A DNA stretch of 64,000 bases from Moringa oleifera. Lineage: Eukaryota; Streptophyta; Magnoliopsida; Brassicales; Moringaceae. Positions 25,708 to 37,964 of this stretch are shown here, in pieces (the first letter of the stretch is position 1; each line of letters opens with the position of its first letter). A program made the translations under genes and the position numbers. Below the pieces are notes generated by a model. That model ran no database searches. It was given only the letters and a program-made list of their open reading frames with translations, and had not been told where the DNA came from. The stretch spans positions 62,001 through 126,000 of the forward strand of contig JAJFZO010000396.1 in assembly GCA_021397835.1 (NCBI GenBank), given 5' to 3'.

Positions 25708-28700
25708 TTAGGTAAGCATGTTACCACCAGAGCCCCTCCCACCACAATCATATCCCCTTCCCCAGTTTTACGGATTCCTATAGCTGCCACCAGGTACAGC
25801 ACCATAGCCACCATGACCCGGATGAGGTCTCTGTTGGAAGTTGCCAAAAATCTGGAAAAGAAGCAACCAAAATTAATAATTTATCAACTGAAATTCAAAA
25901 TGTTATGTTATTTTGGTGTCTAGTTACTGGTTTTGAAAATTGTTGGAGCATAGACATAAAGCACACCTTGGTGTCCAGCTTCATTTGCTCAGAAAAGTGG
26001 TTCTGTCCATTCCAAAGTCCAGTCCTTGCTCCCCAGATGAGTGAATTACAAGAAATCATGTCAAAAAATTCATCCTTCTTACATGCAGACTGCACGAAGA
26101 AGCAACATAAGAACACATCTAAGTTGGTAAATCATATGAACCAGATATCCATTACTAACAAATCTGAAACTTCTTGATTGATACATCTGAGTTCAGAAAC
26201 ATTTATTAACAAATGTATGTAAACCTCACTCATTTATATTCAGATAGATACCTTGGAGTCAAAGTTGGACAAGGCACCAGGGAAATCATTGCTGAGAAAG
26301 CGCTGATTAATTGCATAGCCCTCCCCAGAATCTGTTATATCTCTTTGCTTTGCCTCGCCAAGATAACCCCCCACTTCGTCTTTTCTAAACTTCTCATTCA
26401 TTGCCTCAAAATGAAATTCTTCGGTGAACTGTGCAGTAGAATATCGTGACCGCAAAGTTCTTCAATGCAGCAAATCAATATCACCCAAATTTTCAAAAGT
26501 AATGTGCATGATGATCCCAATAGACCCAATCCCCAGGGATGAGATCAGAGCTAAGTCATAATTTTAAAATTTTGACTATGAGGGTGTCTGCTTGCCTAAT
26601 TTTGTGCCAAGAGGCAGGCTCAGATGCAGAAGAAATTCAAGATACGTTAAATCAAATATTGAATCTTTCCCACCTTTCACTATTTAGGAAAAATGCACCG
26701 TCTACAATCTGATTCGATGTCAAGCCCACAAAATCCAGCCTGACTGGTGAAAGTACATTCCGAAAATAAAAGAAAATGATTCAATTTTGAATACTCTTAT
26801 GTGCATTGCTTTATGTTTTCATAATAGAAACACACACACACACATTGTTGAGCAAACAATGAATGTGATCCTAAAAGTCCTCTTTTAGTTGACAACACTG
26901 ACAAAAGCTAATAGTCCAGTCAATGTTTCTTTGCTCTTATTCAAGAAAAAAATAATAACAGAAAGGCAAAGTAAGCATTGTTACTTAACGAAGTTGTTCC
27001 AAATAGCAAATACCTTTGGCTTAATCACAAAAACCAAGTTATTGCGGATGGACTTCAAGTTTATGCAACAATGTTTCAGTTAAATTGATTTGCCTACAAT
27101 GATTCTAGTTTATATGAATATTTAAGCCAAGTTGGTCCTTAAGTTGATATTCATTTTCATATTTACCTAAGTAACTGCTTAAATTTATTAACTAGAATAA
27201 AAATGATGACCCTCATGTCCATCTCTTCTCGTGTTAACATCTTTCTTAGAGGAGTCATGCTAAACCATCTTACATCTAATACATATACAAATATATCCAT
27301 TAAAATAAGAGAAAACCAGGGATATTTAGCATGCACTTCCATGCCAAACCACCTTACATCTAACATACAGCCCTATAAGTTACATGTTAGATGTGAGTCC
27401 AATATAGCATCAATAAGCTAATTAGATCATAGGATTAAAATAAGAAAGGGCGCCCTGGTGGCATGCCATTTCTTTTCTTAATAAAGTATACAACCACAAG
27501 GGAAACACCTGCAATATTGTAATGATTAACCATTTGAGAATCAGCATTAAACTTGAATGTCAAACATTCAAAACATTGAAATTCAAATGCACAATTCTTT
27601 TGAAAATGATGAAAATTATCTAAACTGTTGCATTGGAACTGGTAAAGGCAGCAACGGAGCTTGAGTTACAGGAGCAGAATTCATATATGGCGCACTAAAT
27701 GCAACTGGTGACAATGCACCCATCTCCTTCTGATCAGTACACATTTTTTGTACTGAAGGAAGCACATTTTTTCTAGCTTGCACTAACTGATTTGGAGTCA
27801 ACAAATATCGCGGTGGACTAAGCAATGGACCTGGAGCTGAATTCACCAAAAAACACGGATTATAAGCCATGGAATGGCACAACAAACTGGTTCAGCCTCA
27901 GAAGTAGGGTGAGAGACAGCTTTTCCAATAACCTGAGTATTAACAGCATTCATGTTTTCACAAGACTAAACTGACGACATGGTTAGACTATTAGCAGACA
28001 TATATGCTGCAGGAGATGGCAAAGATGCCTTCCCAGATTGAGATGATGGCACATCAGAAGTAGAACACTGTGTTGGAGTGATATTAGGTGTAAAATATGG
28101 GTACAAAGGATTAGATGCAGGTAACGGAGTAACACATTCTGACGTATTTATTGATCCCACAACTGGAGAAGCATTGAGTTCAGATGTTTGTGTCCAATTT
28201 TGCATTGTCAACGGAGATGATACAACTAATGTGGATTGAAAAGGAACGGGTTGCTGCAAAAAAGAAATAGTAAAACTGGTTCAGGTTCCATTATATCCTG
28301 GCTAATATAAAGAAGTAGAAAATGATGGACAAACAGCATTCTGAGCAGCCTGGGAATGATTTGATAGAAACACCTGGGTTAAAGGTGGATAAGAATGCAA
28401 TGCACCAGGGTAAGCTCCACTAGTCACAGCAGATGTGTCCTGCTTTCGAGTTACCTCCATTGACCTTTCTCTGTTAATTAAAACTGACACTGAAGAAGTC
28501 AAAGGCAACCCAGCATAATGTGCACCAGAATATGGGCCACTAGTCACAGCAGAGGTATCCTGCAATCGAGTTGACTCTGTCAAAATTTTTCCACTAACTG
28601 AAGCGGATGGTGGAGAACTTAAAGGTACCCCAGTATAATGTGACTACGAAAAATCGGATGAGAAATGTATATTAGAGAAAAGAATAAGAAAATTATGACA

Positions 28701-30166
28701 TCGAAAGGTTGTAATTCTGTAACTTTTTGAAATGCCAATACCCGAATGATTGTTGGGTCACAGTGAATCTGCTCCTCTATTTGGACAGACAGGGAAGACT
28801 TGACTTGCAATCCTGGAATCAGAAGTGTTAATAAGGGTTAACGCATATAAATTATGAACAAGCAGGTTATAACATGCCTTCAAATTTAAAATGAAGGAAT
28901 ACATAAACATGCATGGATGCAATGCACATGCACACATGCCGTAGGAATTGGAAATGAAACAAAGCCTGATTACAGTAGAATTAACATCATACATCTAAAT
29001 TCTGAAAACTGGAACAGAATACACGAGATCTGCAATCTGGTAGGCAATGTATATAAAAGCATCATCCTCGTCAGTCCATTGCCCACTGTTCTCTACATTG
29101 GGGACAGTGTAAGGGGTGGAAGCAGGTGAGTCTGTAAGAGCAGCAGGAAGAACTCTATTGTAAATTGATAATACTGCATTACTTCAACTGCATCTAAACT
29201 ATCTGTATCCAATCAAAGTGTCTCAAAATTTCAAACTTAATTTTACATATATAAGAACCTCAACTAAAGTATTAATCACACTAAATGAAGAATGTACTCA
29301 AATGACAATGAAAAGAGCAGCAAAAGAATTAAAATGGGGAGACAGCAACCCAAAAGAGAGGAAGGGAGGAAGCAGTCAATTTTACCACAATTATGGATGT
29401 CATTTAGTTTTATCATTATCAGTTGACAGCAGTGCAATTAAAATCCCCTCCTAAGGGGTTATACACTGAAAATACCATCTTAAACTAAACCAAAGAATCA
29501 AAAACTAACACGTTAACGTAAAAGTTTACTAGATCTACTGTCGTCTGGAAACTATCCAGCATTATCAATAGAATAAGAGATTTAATTCTATAGCAGTCAC
29601 CTCATTACAAAATTACTAAATATTAAATACTTTTTCAATATGTAAAATCCATGATAGAGAAAGTTCCAAGAATGGATAATAAAGCAACATATTCATCACT
29701 ACCATTTCAAAGATTTCAACCATTTCTATAATATGTTCAACATTTTGGTACAACATTAGGTCTTCTTTAATAAATATAGACAAGGTTATACTTTATCCTC
29801 AAGATACAATTTGACTCGAAAAGTCCCATTATGAAGATATATGTTTTTGATGATTATGAACAACTACAGAGTAAGCCACTCTCTTAATCTCATTCTGTGA
29901 AATAAGTGTGGTGGCCCCCTAAGTAACAATTAATGGAAACTGCTCCAGAAAACAAGTTTCGGACATTTCTTTTACAATTCCTATGGCCTGTGTGCATGTG
30001 CGTTCCCATAATAGCAATATTAGCAATTTCTATAGCACTGCCCTAATAGCAACATCAGTAAACGTAGTTCTACCAGTGTTCTGCTCCTCAAGATAAAGGG
30101 ATCACAACAGCAAGGAAAGAAAAGGAAGCATTGATAAAAAAAGACAATATGCAACATCTTGCTAAT

Positions 30167-30646
30167 TATTAGGAATTTGACAATTAGATTCTTAGTTGAT
30201 GGATCAAATATTAAATCCCTGTAACCTGAAAGCAACAACAATGAAAGTAAAAAAAAAGATAAACAACTACAAAAACACAACACAAGATTTATAGTGGTTC
30301 ACCCTCAATTGAGAGTTACATCCACTTTGCAGCCACCGTAGGAAACCCTTTCACTATGAAAATAGATTATAAGAGAGATAACTGTTTCCCTAGCCCTCAC
30401 TTTACTAAAATAAAACCCTAAGACTCTTACTCACACTCTCTATTGTGATATTTACATGGGCAGAAGACCTCCTTTTATATAGTAGAGCCCAAGGCCAAAA
30501 AGATAGATATGTAAGAATCTCGATATATCATTTTTGATGAGTATATACTCTTTTGGATAAGTATATGCCATCTCAGATAAATATATATCTTTTCAGATAA
30601 ATATATACCCCTTTGTAGATAAGACTGTCTCCACATATACTCAACA
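30167..30646 (-). repeat. 3' LTR of the copia element
   Basis: 480 bp, collinear with the 5' LTR, including one 5-bp length difference. Its plus-strand start reads TATTA instead of TGTTG, so the terminal CA has mutated. Confidence 0.92.
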
Positions 30647-30659
30647 ATCTCCCACTTGG
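30647..30659 (-). other. Polypurine tract of the copia element
   Basis: The minus strand reads CCAAGTGGGAGAT directly before the 3' LTR, the usual plus-strand priming site. Confidence 0.88.
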
Positions 30660-30959
30660 AAACTAGTTTATTATCTCAATTGTTTCTTCCACCTGCAATG
30701 GCTATGACTTCCCAATCAGTAGCTGAGAAGCCCCACTGAAGTTGTACACAACTTCAATTTCTCGATTGTAACAACCTTGGTTAGCATATCAGCTGGATTT
30801 GACTTCCTTGTATCTTTTCAAGTGATAAGACACCATCTTCCAAAGCTGATCTTATGAAGTGATATCTGACTTGTATATGTTTCGTTCAAGCATGATACAT
30901 AGGGTTCTTTGCCAAGTGAATGGCATTCTAGCTGTCACAATACAACATACATTTTTTAA

Positions 30960-33913
30960 ACCTGTGCCCCAGTTCATTTAAGAAAGATAACAACCATATC
31001 ATCTCCTTACTTGCTTCTGTAAGAGCAACATATTCAGCCTCTGTGGTAGAAAGTGCAACTATCTTTTGTAGTTTAGACATTCAACTGATTGCAGTACCAC
31101 CCAATGTATAAACATACCCTGTAGTACTTTTTCTGCTGTCAATATCACCAGCCATATCAGCATCAACATAACCATGCAAGCCCATATCTATTTTCCTGAA
31201 GTACAAAGCGAAGTCTGCAGTGCTCTTCAAATACCTGAAGATCCACTTAACTGCTTCCCAGTGTTGCTTTTCTGGATTGCTCATATACCTACTAACAACT
31301 CCCACTGCATGTGCTATGTCTGATCTTGTACATACTGTGGCATACATTAAACTCCCAATAGCAGAAGCATAAGGTACCTTACCCATATATGCAATTTTAT
31401 CATTATTTGACGGAGACTAACTCTTGGATAGTCTGAAATGATTAGCCAAAGGTGTACTTACTGGTTTGGCACCATCCATTCTGAATCTAGCAAGCACCTT
31501 GTTGATGTATTTCTCCTGAGATAGCTTAAGAATTCTCTTTTCCCTGGTGATTATCATCTTAAGGATTTATTTGGCAGAACCCAAATCCTTTATGGCAAAC
31601 TTCTTTGAAAGCTTACTCTTTAATTTCTTTATCTCATGCAAATTAGCTCCAGTAATTAACATATCATCAACATACAGCAATAATATAATGTAAGAGTTAC
31701 CATACCTCTTAACATAACAACAATGGTCTGCCTGGTATCTTAAAAAACCATTGTCACCCATGAAATCGTCAAACTTCTTGTACCACTGTCTTGGAGCTTG
31801 TTTTAACCTATACAAATTTTTCATAAGTTTGCATACCATTTTCTCCTTACCTTTGACTTCAAATCCTTGTTCATGTAAATTTCTTCCTCCAAGTCACCAT
31901 GAAGAAAAGCTATTTTTACATCCATTTGCTGCAGATGCAAATCTTTCTGAGCCATTAATCCAAGCACTGTTCTGATTGTAGTCAACTTAACTACTGGGGA
32001 GAAAATCTATGTGTAGTCAATACCTTCCTTCTGTTGAAAGCCTTTAACTACTAACCTTGCTTTATACCGCTTGTTGCCATCATGTTTTTCTTTTATCCAG
32101 TAAACTCATTTGTTCTGTGAGGCCCTTTTTCCTTGTGGTAGCTCTGCCAACTCCCATGTTTGATTACTGATGAGAGAATTCATCTCATCTTTCATGGCTA
32201 ACTCCCACTTGATTGATTCATCATCCTACAAAACTTCATCAAAACTCTCTGGTTCACCCCTATCAGTCAACAAGATGTAGTTCAAAGATGGTGAAAATCT
32301 CTGTGGTGGTCTCACAGTCCTGAAAGATCTTCTCACTTCTGTCACAGGAGTGGTTGGATTTACCTCTGGAGCCATACTTTCCTGATTTTGTTCAGCAATG
32401 TCATCTTCAACTTCTTCAGTACTCTGTTACAACTGGTTCACTGGAATGTCTCTCAAGTGGATCACTTCAGGCCTTTTTACCTCAGAATTTATTACTTCTG
32501 AACTCTTGCCCAAACTATCCTTGTATAGAACTTGCTCATTGAAGATTACATCCCTGCTCTTAATGATCTTCCTGTTTTGGCTATCCCAAAAACGATAACC
32601 AAACTCATTGTCACCATATCTAATGAAAAAACATTTTTTTTGATTTAGGATCAAGTTTACCTCTAGCAGCAGCAATAATATGGATATATGATAGGCAACC
32701 AAATATTTTTAGAAAAGACAGGTTTACCTTTTTGCCACTCCAAACCTCCTCGGGTATTCTGCAATCCAAAAGAATTGAAGGACCCCTATTGATTAAATAG
32801 GCTGCAGTGTTAACTGCATCTGCCCAAAATACCTTGGGTAACCCTGCATGTATTCTCATGCTCCTTGCATGCTCATTCAGTATCCTGTTCATCTTTTCTG
32901 CAACACCATTCTGCTGAGGTGTACTTGGAGTAGTCTTCTCCATCTTGATCCCATTATTAGCACAAAACTGTTTGAAATCCCCATCAATGTATTCTCCACC
33001 ATTATCAGATCTCAAACACTTAACTTTAAGATTAGTTTCATTCTCAACCATGGCTTTCCATTTTCTGAAAGCATCAAATACATTAGATTTATTCTTTAAA
33101 AAATAAATCCATACCTTTCTAGTTGAGTCATCAATGAAAGTCACATAATAGCTAGATCCCCCAAGAGATGTCACAGTTGAAGGTCCCCATACATCTGTAT
33201 GAACTAACTCTAGTTTTTTCTGCTTCAACTACTTTCCTGCTTTAGAGAAGTTGACCCTTTTTTATTTGCCAAGGATGCAGCTTTCACACAACTTGTGCTC
33301 TACAGATTTTAAATCTGACAAATTATCATTTGCCACCATGACCTTCATTCCATTTTCACTCATATGCCCAAGTCTACAATGCCATAAGTCAGAGTTCATA
33401 CCAGTGTCAACAGCAGCCACTGTATCCTTACAACTTGAAGTCATATAGAGAGTTCCAGTTTTGCTTCCTTGAGCAACAACCATGGCACCTTTGGTAACTT
33501 TTCATGCATTATCATTGAAAGTCACCCTATGCCCTTCACTATCAAGCTGTCCAACAGAAATTAGATTTCTCATCAACTTTGGCACATGTCTCACCTTTTG
33601 AATCTTCCAGATATTCTCATTTGGCATCTTCAATTTAACATCACCCATACCAATAACATTCAAAGGTTCTCCATCAACAAGATAAAACCTTCCCAAAATT
33701 TTCAGCAATATAATTTTTCATTATTTTGCCATATACAGTGGTATGAAAAGATGCCCCAGAATCTAAAACCCAAGACTCAAGAGGATTATCAATAGCCAAG
33801 AGTAAAGCATCATCTACCTCATCTGTTACAGCATTTGCAGTGTCATCTTTATTCTCATATTTTTTCTTAAATAAGCGACAATCTTTCTTCATGTGACCCT
33901 TTTTCTTACAGTT
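30960..33913 (-). pseudogene. copia pol remnant (protease, integrase, reverse transcriptase, RNase H)
   Basis: In order on the minus strand: protease (WVLDSGASFHTT, about 33760); integrase zinc finger (HCRLGH, then CESC) at 33480-33270; integrase core with HTDVWGP, RSDNGGEY and QQNGVAEK at 33228-32620; reverse transcriptase (KQAPRQWYKK and YVDDMLITG) at 31839-31567; connection and RNase H (RSDIAHAV, YVDADMAGD, STTEAEY) at 31386-30990. Several in-frame stops and frame changes separate the pieces and the 5' part of the reverse transcriptase is poorly preserved, so no functional polyprotein can be made. Confidence 0.9.
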
Positions 33914-34653
33914 CTAGCATTCTAGATTTCTTCCAGATCTAGATTTGCTTCTTCCATTCCTGGACTTAGATTTGCCCTTATTGCGATCAGAGTTTTTGTC
34001 TCTTTTTCTTCCCCTGTTTTCAACATTTAGGGCAGAATTTGCAACTGATGTTTCATCTGAATCGATCCTCCGAATCTCTTCTGTAAGAACTCGATCACAA
34101 AGATCATTGAAGTTCAATTTTGAACTCCTAACAGAATTGCTCATCGCTGCTCTCATGGGCTCCCAACTATTTGGCAACGATGCCAATAGTATCAAGGCAT
34201 GTACCTCATCATCAAAGTTAATCTCAATAAAAGATAACTGATTAACTATTGTATTAAACTCATTAAGATGAGTTGCCACAGAATTACCTTCACCCATTTT
34301 CAAGTGGAATAGCTTCTTCATGAGAAAAACCTTGTTGTTTGCTGAAGGTTTTTCATACATGTCAGATAGCACCTTCATCAGACTTGCAGTTGTTTTCTCC
34401 TTCGCCACATTGTGAGCAACGTTCTTTGACAGTGTCAGCCGAATAACTCCCAGCACCTGTCGATTAAGGAGATCCCAATCGCTTTTTGAAATCTTTTCAG
34501 GCTTTTGACCAAAAAGTGGTTCATGCAGCTTTTTCCCATACAGATAATCCTCGATTTTCATTCTCCAGAAGGCATAATCTGCACCATCGAACTTGATGAT
34601 CCCATGTGATGAGTTTTCTTCGCTATCTATTGCTTTCAATCTCAAAACTCGAA
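33914..34653 (-). pseudogene. copia gag remnant
   Basis: About 245 residues of an open gag frame of the UBN2/retrotran_gag type, with blocks FDGADYAFWRMKI, DMYEKPSANNK, LFHLKMGEG and LLASLPNSWE, then a basic Lys/Arg/Ser stretch. The frame also reads upstream through the primer-binding site into the LTR, so the true start is unclear. The zinc knuckle that should follow (C-x2-C-x4-H-x4-C) has a stop in place of its first spacer residue, at about 33914-33916, cutting gag off from the rest. Confidence 0.85.
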
Positions 34654-34665
34654 GCTCTGATACCA
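34654..34665 (-). other. Primer-binding site complementary to initiator Met tRNA
   Basis: The minus strand reads TGGTATCAGAGC two bases after the 5' LTR, the standard plant copia primer-binding site for tRNA-iMet. Confidence 0.92.
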
Positions 34666-34667
34666 GT

Positions 34668-35142
34668 TGTTGGGAATTTGACAATCAGATCCTTAGTTGA
34701 TGGATCAAATATCAAATCCCTGTAACCTGAAAGCAATAATAATAAAAGCAAAAAGAAAGACAAACAACCACAGGAACACAAGATTTGTAGTGGTTCACCC
34801 TCAATTGAGAGTTACATCCACTTTGCAGCCACTGCAGGAAACCCTTTCACTATGAAAATAGATTACAAGAGAGATAATTGTTTCTCTAGCCTTCACTCTA
34901 CAAGAATAAAACCCTATGGCTCTTACTCACTCTCTCTATTGTGATATTTACATGGGTAGAAGTCCTCCCTTTATATAGTAGAGCCCAACACCAAAAAGAT
35001 AGATGTGTGAGAATCTTAAGATATCCTTTTTGATAAGTATATACTCTTTTGGATAAGTATATGCCATCTCAGATAAATATATATCTTTTCAGATAAATAT
35101 ATACCCTTTTGTAGATAAGATTGTCTCCACACATACTCAACA
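34668..35142 (-). repeat. 5' LTR of the copia element
   Basis: 475 bp with TGTTG...CAACA ends on both sides. It abuts the tRNA-type primer-binding site on its 3' side and the GTTAG target copy on its 5' side. Confidence 0.93.
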
Positions 35143-36007
35143 CTAACCTTAATGTCACTTCCACGAAAAAGAATGTAGTCATACACCTTATCACTTTTTG
35201 GAATTTGGTGGACATCTTTCTTTCTCCCTTCTATTCCATAAGATTTTACTGCAGGGTAATACAAAAGAAAATGTATTAAAGAGATATGATTGGAAGAATG
35301 TGCATCCATTCTTGACAGTTTTTATGAATGCCCCAGCATTAACTATAATAAGAAGATTACATACAATTTGATTCACTCCATGATTTGTCTTTTCAACTGT
35401 GTGCATGAGTACAAATATCCAAGTATATAAAAATATGTATCTACATAAGTAGATACATATAGACACATCCACACATATATGTCTTTATGTTTGTGTGTTT
35501 GTATATGTTTTTGTGTGTGCATGTCTTCATACACATGCGTGCGCACGCATGCCTAAGCCGTCTGTGGGCAGGTAGATCCCAAGTTCATCTAAGAAGAGCA
35601 GATTTAATTGTGTTAGTTTATAATTGATTTCTTCAATGACATAGTACACCTTATTGGCAAGTGCTACAAGAATTCATGGATTGTAATTGACACTTATGTA
35701 CTAGAATCCATTAGTAGGGAAAAGTTCTTGTTGACGTAAAATCCTATGGCAGAGAAAAACTAAAAAATGCTCTCATTCTCCAGAAATAACAAGCTTTCTT
35801 ATCTCAATGCATGTATTCAATCAATCAACCAAAGCTATTAGAGGGAGATCCAACTTTTAAAAATGAGAACATAAGTAATAATAAGAAAAATTCAAATGAA
35901 ACATCATCAAACAATTGTTCTGTGGTAGATATTTTTTCACAATCCATTGGTACATGCATGTATGCACGAAGGTACATTTGCAAGTATAAATATGTAAGTG
36001 GACCTAT

Positions 36008-36030
36008 ACACACACACACACACACACACA
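36008..36030. repeat. (CA)n microsatellite in intron 1 of the DCP5 pseudogene
   Basis: About eleven CA dinucleotides. Neighbouring sequence on both sides (35470-35560) is a decayed TG/TA-rich stretch. Confidence 0.95.
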
Positions 36031-36251
36031 TGCGTATGTCTATAAATGTATATAAATAGACAGATATATACAGATATACAGATTGGTATACCGTTCTTGA
36101 GGCCAATGCTGGAGTCTTGGACATTGAGGTAGTAAAGAGAGCCTTCATAGCGAACCTCGTACTTGGAAATCAGACTGATAAAGCTCCCTATATAAGATTT
36201 GCCTGCGCTTCTCGAGTTCGACGATGATGATAAAAAATTCTCCCTCGCCAT

Positions 36252-37520
36252 TTTTCCTAATTTAAACAAATCGGGTTTCCTGAAAAAATCAGTGACGATA
36301 TGAAGGAAATTAAACAAAAGAAAGAGAAGGAAATGTTCTGGGACTGTGCGTACGTCTCTCCCTCTCTTTCAGTAAGTATTGAGGTTAGGGTTCCTATTCT
36401 TCAAAAACAGTTGCTAGTAACGGTTTCCTTTGCATCTGATTTTGTTCCGTAGAGATTTGATTACATCTAGTGAGTATATAATCCATATATATATATATAT
36501 ATGTCATATAAACACAACCAATTATTAGTATTAATCTTTGATAATGAAGAAATGATTATAATGATATGATATCATTTTCACTGTAAGCAAAGTTCACTAC
36601 TTTTACAGCAATTATTGTCATATTAACTTACATTTAAATTCATGACGTAGGAAGAACGATAAGGTCACGTTAACTATGGTACTTAGATTAGGATTTGTTT
36701 GATTTGGGTAATCTATCAACTATGTTTAAAATTTCTATGTTCATTTATAATTTGGTGGTATCATTTCATGGTACTTTTAGTCTCCTTAATGATAATATTA
36801 AGTTACAAAGGAGGGATGAGATCACTTTAAGAGACAAAAACAAAAATAAAATACAATGATCTCATATTGCTGTAAAGCATGGGTCGAATTCTTGCACTTG
36901 CAAGAAACAATAAGTTCCTTCTTCTTTGGCTGATGTTCAAATTTAAATTTTCATTTTTTAAAAAGTATTTTTTAAAAACATTTCTGAAATCACCTTAAAA
37001 TGAAATCAATATTTTCTTGGGTGAGATGAAAAGCTCGAGAGAGTTTTAAAAAAATTAATACTCAAATTAATATATCAACTTCTAAAAAGATAATAAAAAT
37101 ATAAATAAATGATACATGTGTTTATTATAGGTATTGTAAGAGGTAGTTTATGTTTGTTGAAAGTGTGTTCGTGATTTGTAGATATGTAATCTAGGAGTTT
37201 CTTAATTTGTAAGTAACTTCGAGATAATGAAATATGTAGGCCGGGTAAAGTAATTACGAAGACATGGTTGTGTTGAATTTCACGTGTTATCATGATAAGT
37301 CTGAAAAATTCAGGATGACATACTAATTCAACCAAATCCAAGTTGAGCTAGGTAATGGTGTCACGTATTGCATTCTGGATAGTCTAAATAAGTTTAAGTG
37401 AAATGGTAATTTTTTGTTAGATGGACAAGTTTTGACCTATTATCACTAGTCCTTCTAGCCTTCTAAGTATTAAGTCGGCTTCTAACTAGTTGACATTTCC
37501 TTCTTGACTTCTAAGTGCAG
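36252..37520. other. Upstream of the DCP5 pseudogene
   Basis: Former 5' UTR and promoter, with a pyrimidine-rich stretch at 36350-36375 and an (AT)n run at 36485-36502. AT-rich after that. No gene seen. Confidence 0.45.
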
Positions 37521-37765
37521 GTCAACTTTTAACGGGCTAATGTGGCCCTCATGGCTTCTAATAGGCTAACTTTATTGTTCCTTGACAACTTTCAAGCGTC
37601 AAGTCAACTTTTAAGAGGCTAATGTGACCCTCATGACTTCTAATGGGCAAACCTCACTTTTCCTTGACAACTTTCAAGTGTCAAGTTAGCTTCTAATGGC
37701 TAACTTGACCTTTTGTTCTAAACTCCATCAAATAGCAGCTCGGCTTGCATGTGGACTAAGTTGAG
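37521..37765. repeat. Imperfect tandem repeat, period about 82 bp, three units
   Basis: GTCAACTTTTAA and its variants recur at 37521, 37603 and 37685, each followed by a GGCTAATGTG-like block and CTTGACAACTTTCAAG. Confidence 0.7.
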
Positions 37766-37964
37766 TTTTCATAAGTGAACTTTTTTGTCAACACTATCCT
37801 TTCCTCCTTTCCCTTATATCTGGAATGTTGAACATTGAGTTCTTGACTATATTAAACACTTAATTAGCCCTTTAACATTAGTGAAGCTAACCATTAGCAT
37901 ATTGGGCATGCTAATACTATTAGAAAGTTGGTTGGGCTGTTTGACATCATTAAGTTAGGTGGAT

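Larger units (their letters stand above)
30167..35142 (-). mobile_element. Complete but inactive Ty1/copia LTR retrotransposon (TNT1-like)
   Basis: 4976 bp with two LTRs (475 and 480 bp), a primer-binding site, a polypurine tract and a broken gag-pol in the order gag, protease, integrase, reverse transcriptase, RNase H, which is the copia order. Flanking 5-bp target copies are CTAAT (30162-30166) and CTAAC (35143-35147), differing at one base. It lies in the same orientation as the DCP5 pseudogene, inside its intron 2. LTRs differ at about 43 sites by eye (about 91% identity), many of them C/T or G/A, so the insertion is not recent. Confidence 0.93.
25708..36251 (-). pseudogene. DCP5: Non-processed pseudogene of decapping factor DCP5 (LSM14/RAP55/Scd6 family)
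   Basis: Seven exons on the minus strand can be placed by GT-AG sites and phase: 36251-36092, 35248-35148, 28812-28742, 28643 to about 27640, 26428-26252, 26099-25977 and 25851-25768. Exons 1-2 give an open LSM14 domain ([37 protein letters not shown]). Exon 4 is the Pro/Ser/Gln-rich linker, exon 5 the FDF motif (FTEEFHFEAMNEKF), exon 6 the TFG/FFD-type box (KKDEFFD) and exon 7 the Gly-rich RGG tail. In functional relatives the protein represses translation and promotes decapping in P-bodies. Lesions: exon 3 is 71 nt where 72 is expected (frameshift); in-frame stops in exon 4 at 28302, 28281 and 27966, then a frameshift; loss of the exon 4 end; an early stop at 25768-25770, 20 codons before the next stop at 25708. 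RGG arginines are mostly lost. A copia element sits in intron 2. Confidence 0.85.

Noticed and set aside
28758..28994. Minus-strand frame running into exon 3 of the DCP5 pseudogene from intron 2
   Set aside because: Only 28742-28812 is exon by splice sites and family match; the upstream part is intron.
35525..35550. Alternating purine-pyrimidine palindrome with GCGTGCGCACGC, possible Z-DNA or regulatory site
   Set aside because: It is part of a decayed TG/CA microsatellite within an intron; no independent support.
35811..36148. Overlapping frames on both strands around the CA repeat
   Set aside because: Driven by the microsatellite and intron 1 of the DCP5 pseudogene.
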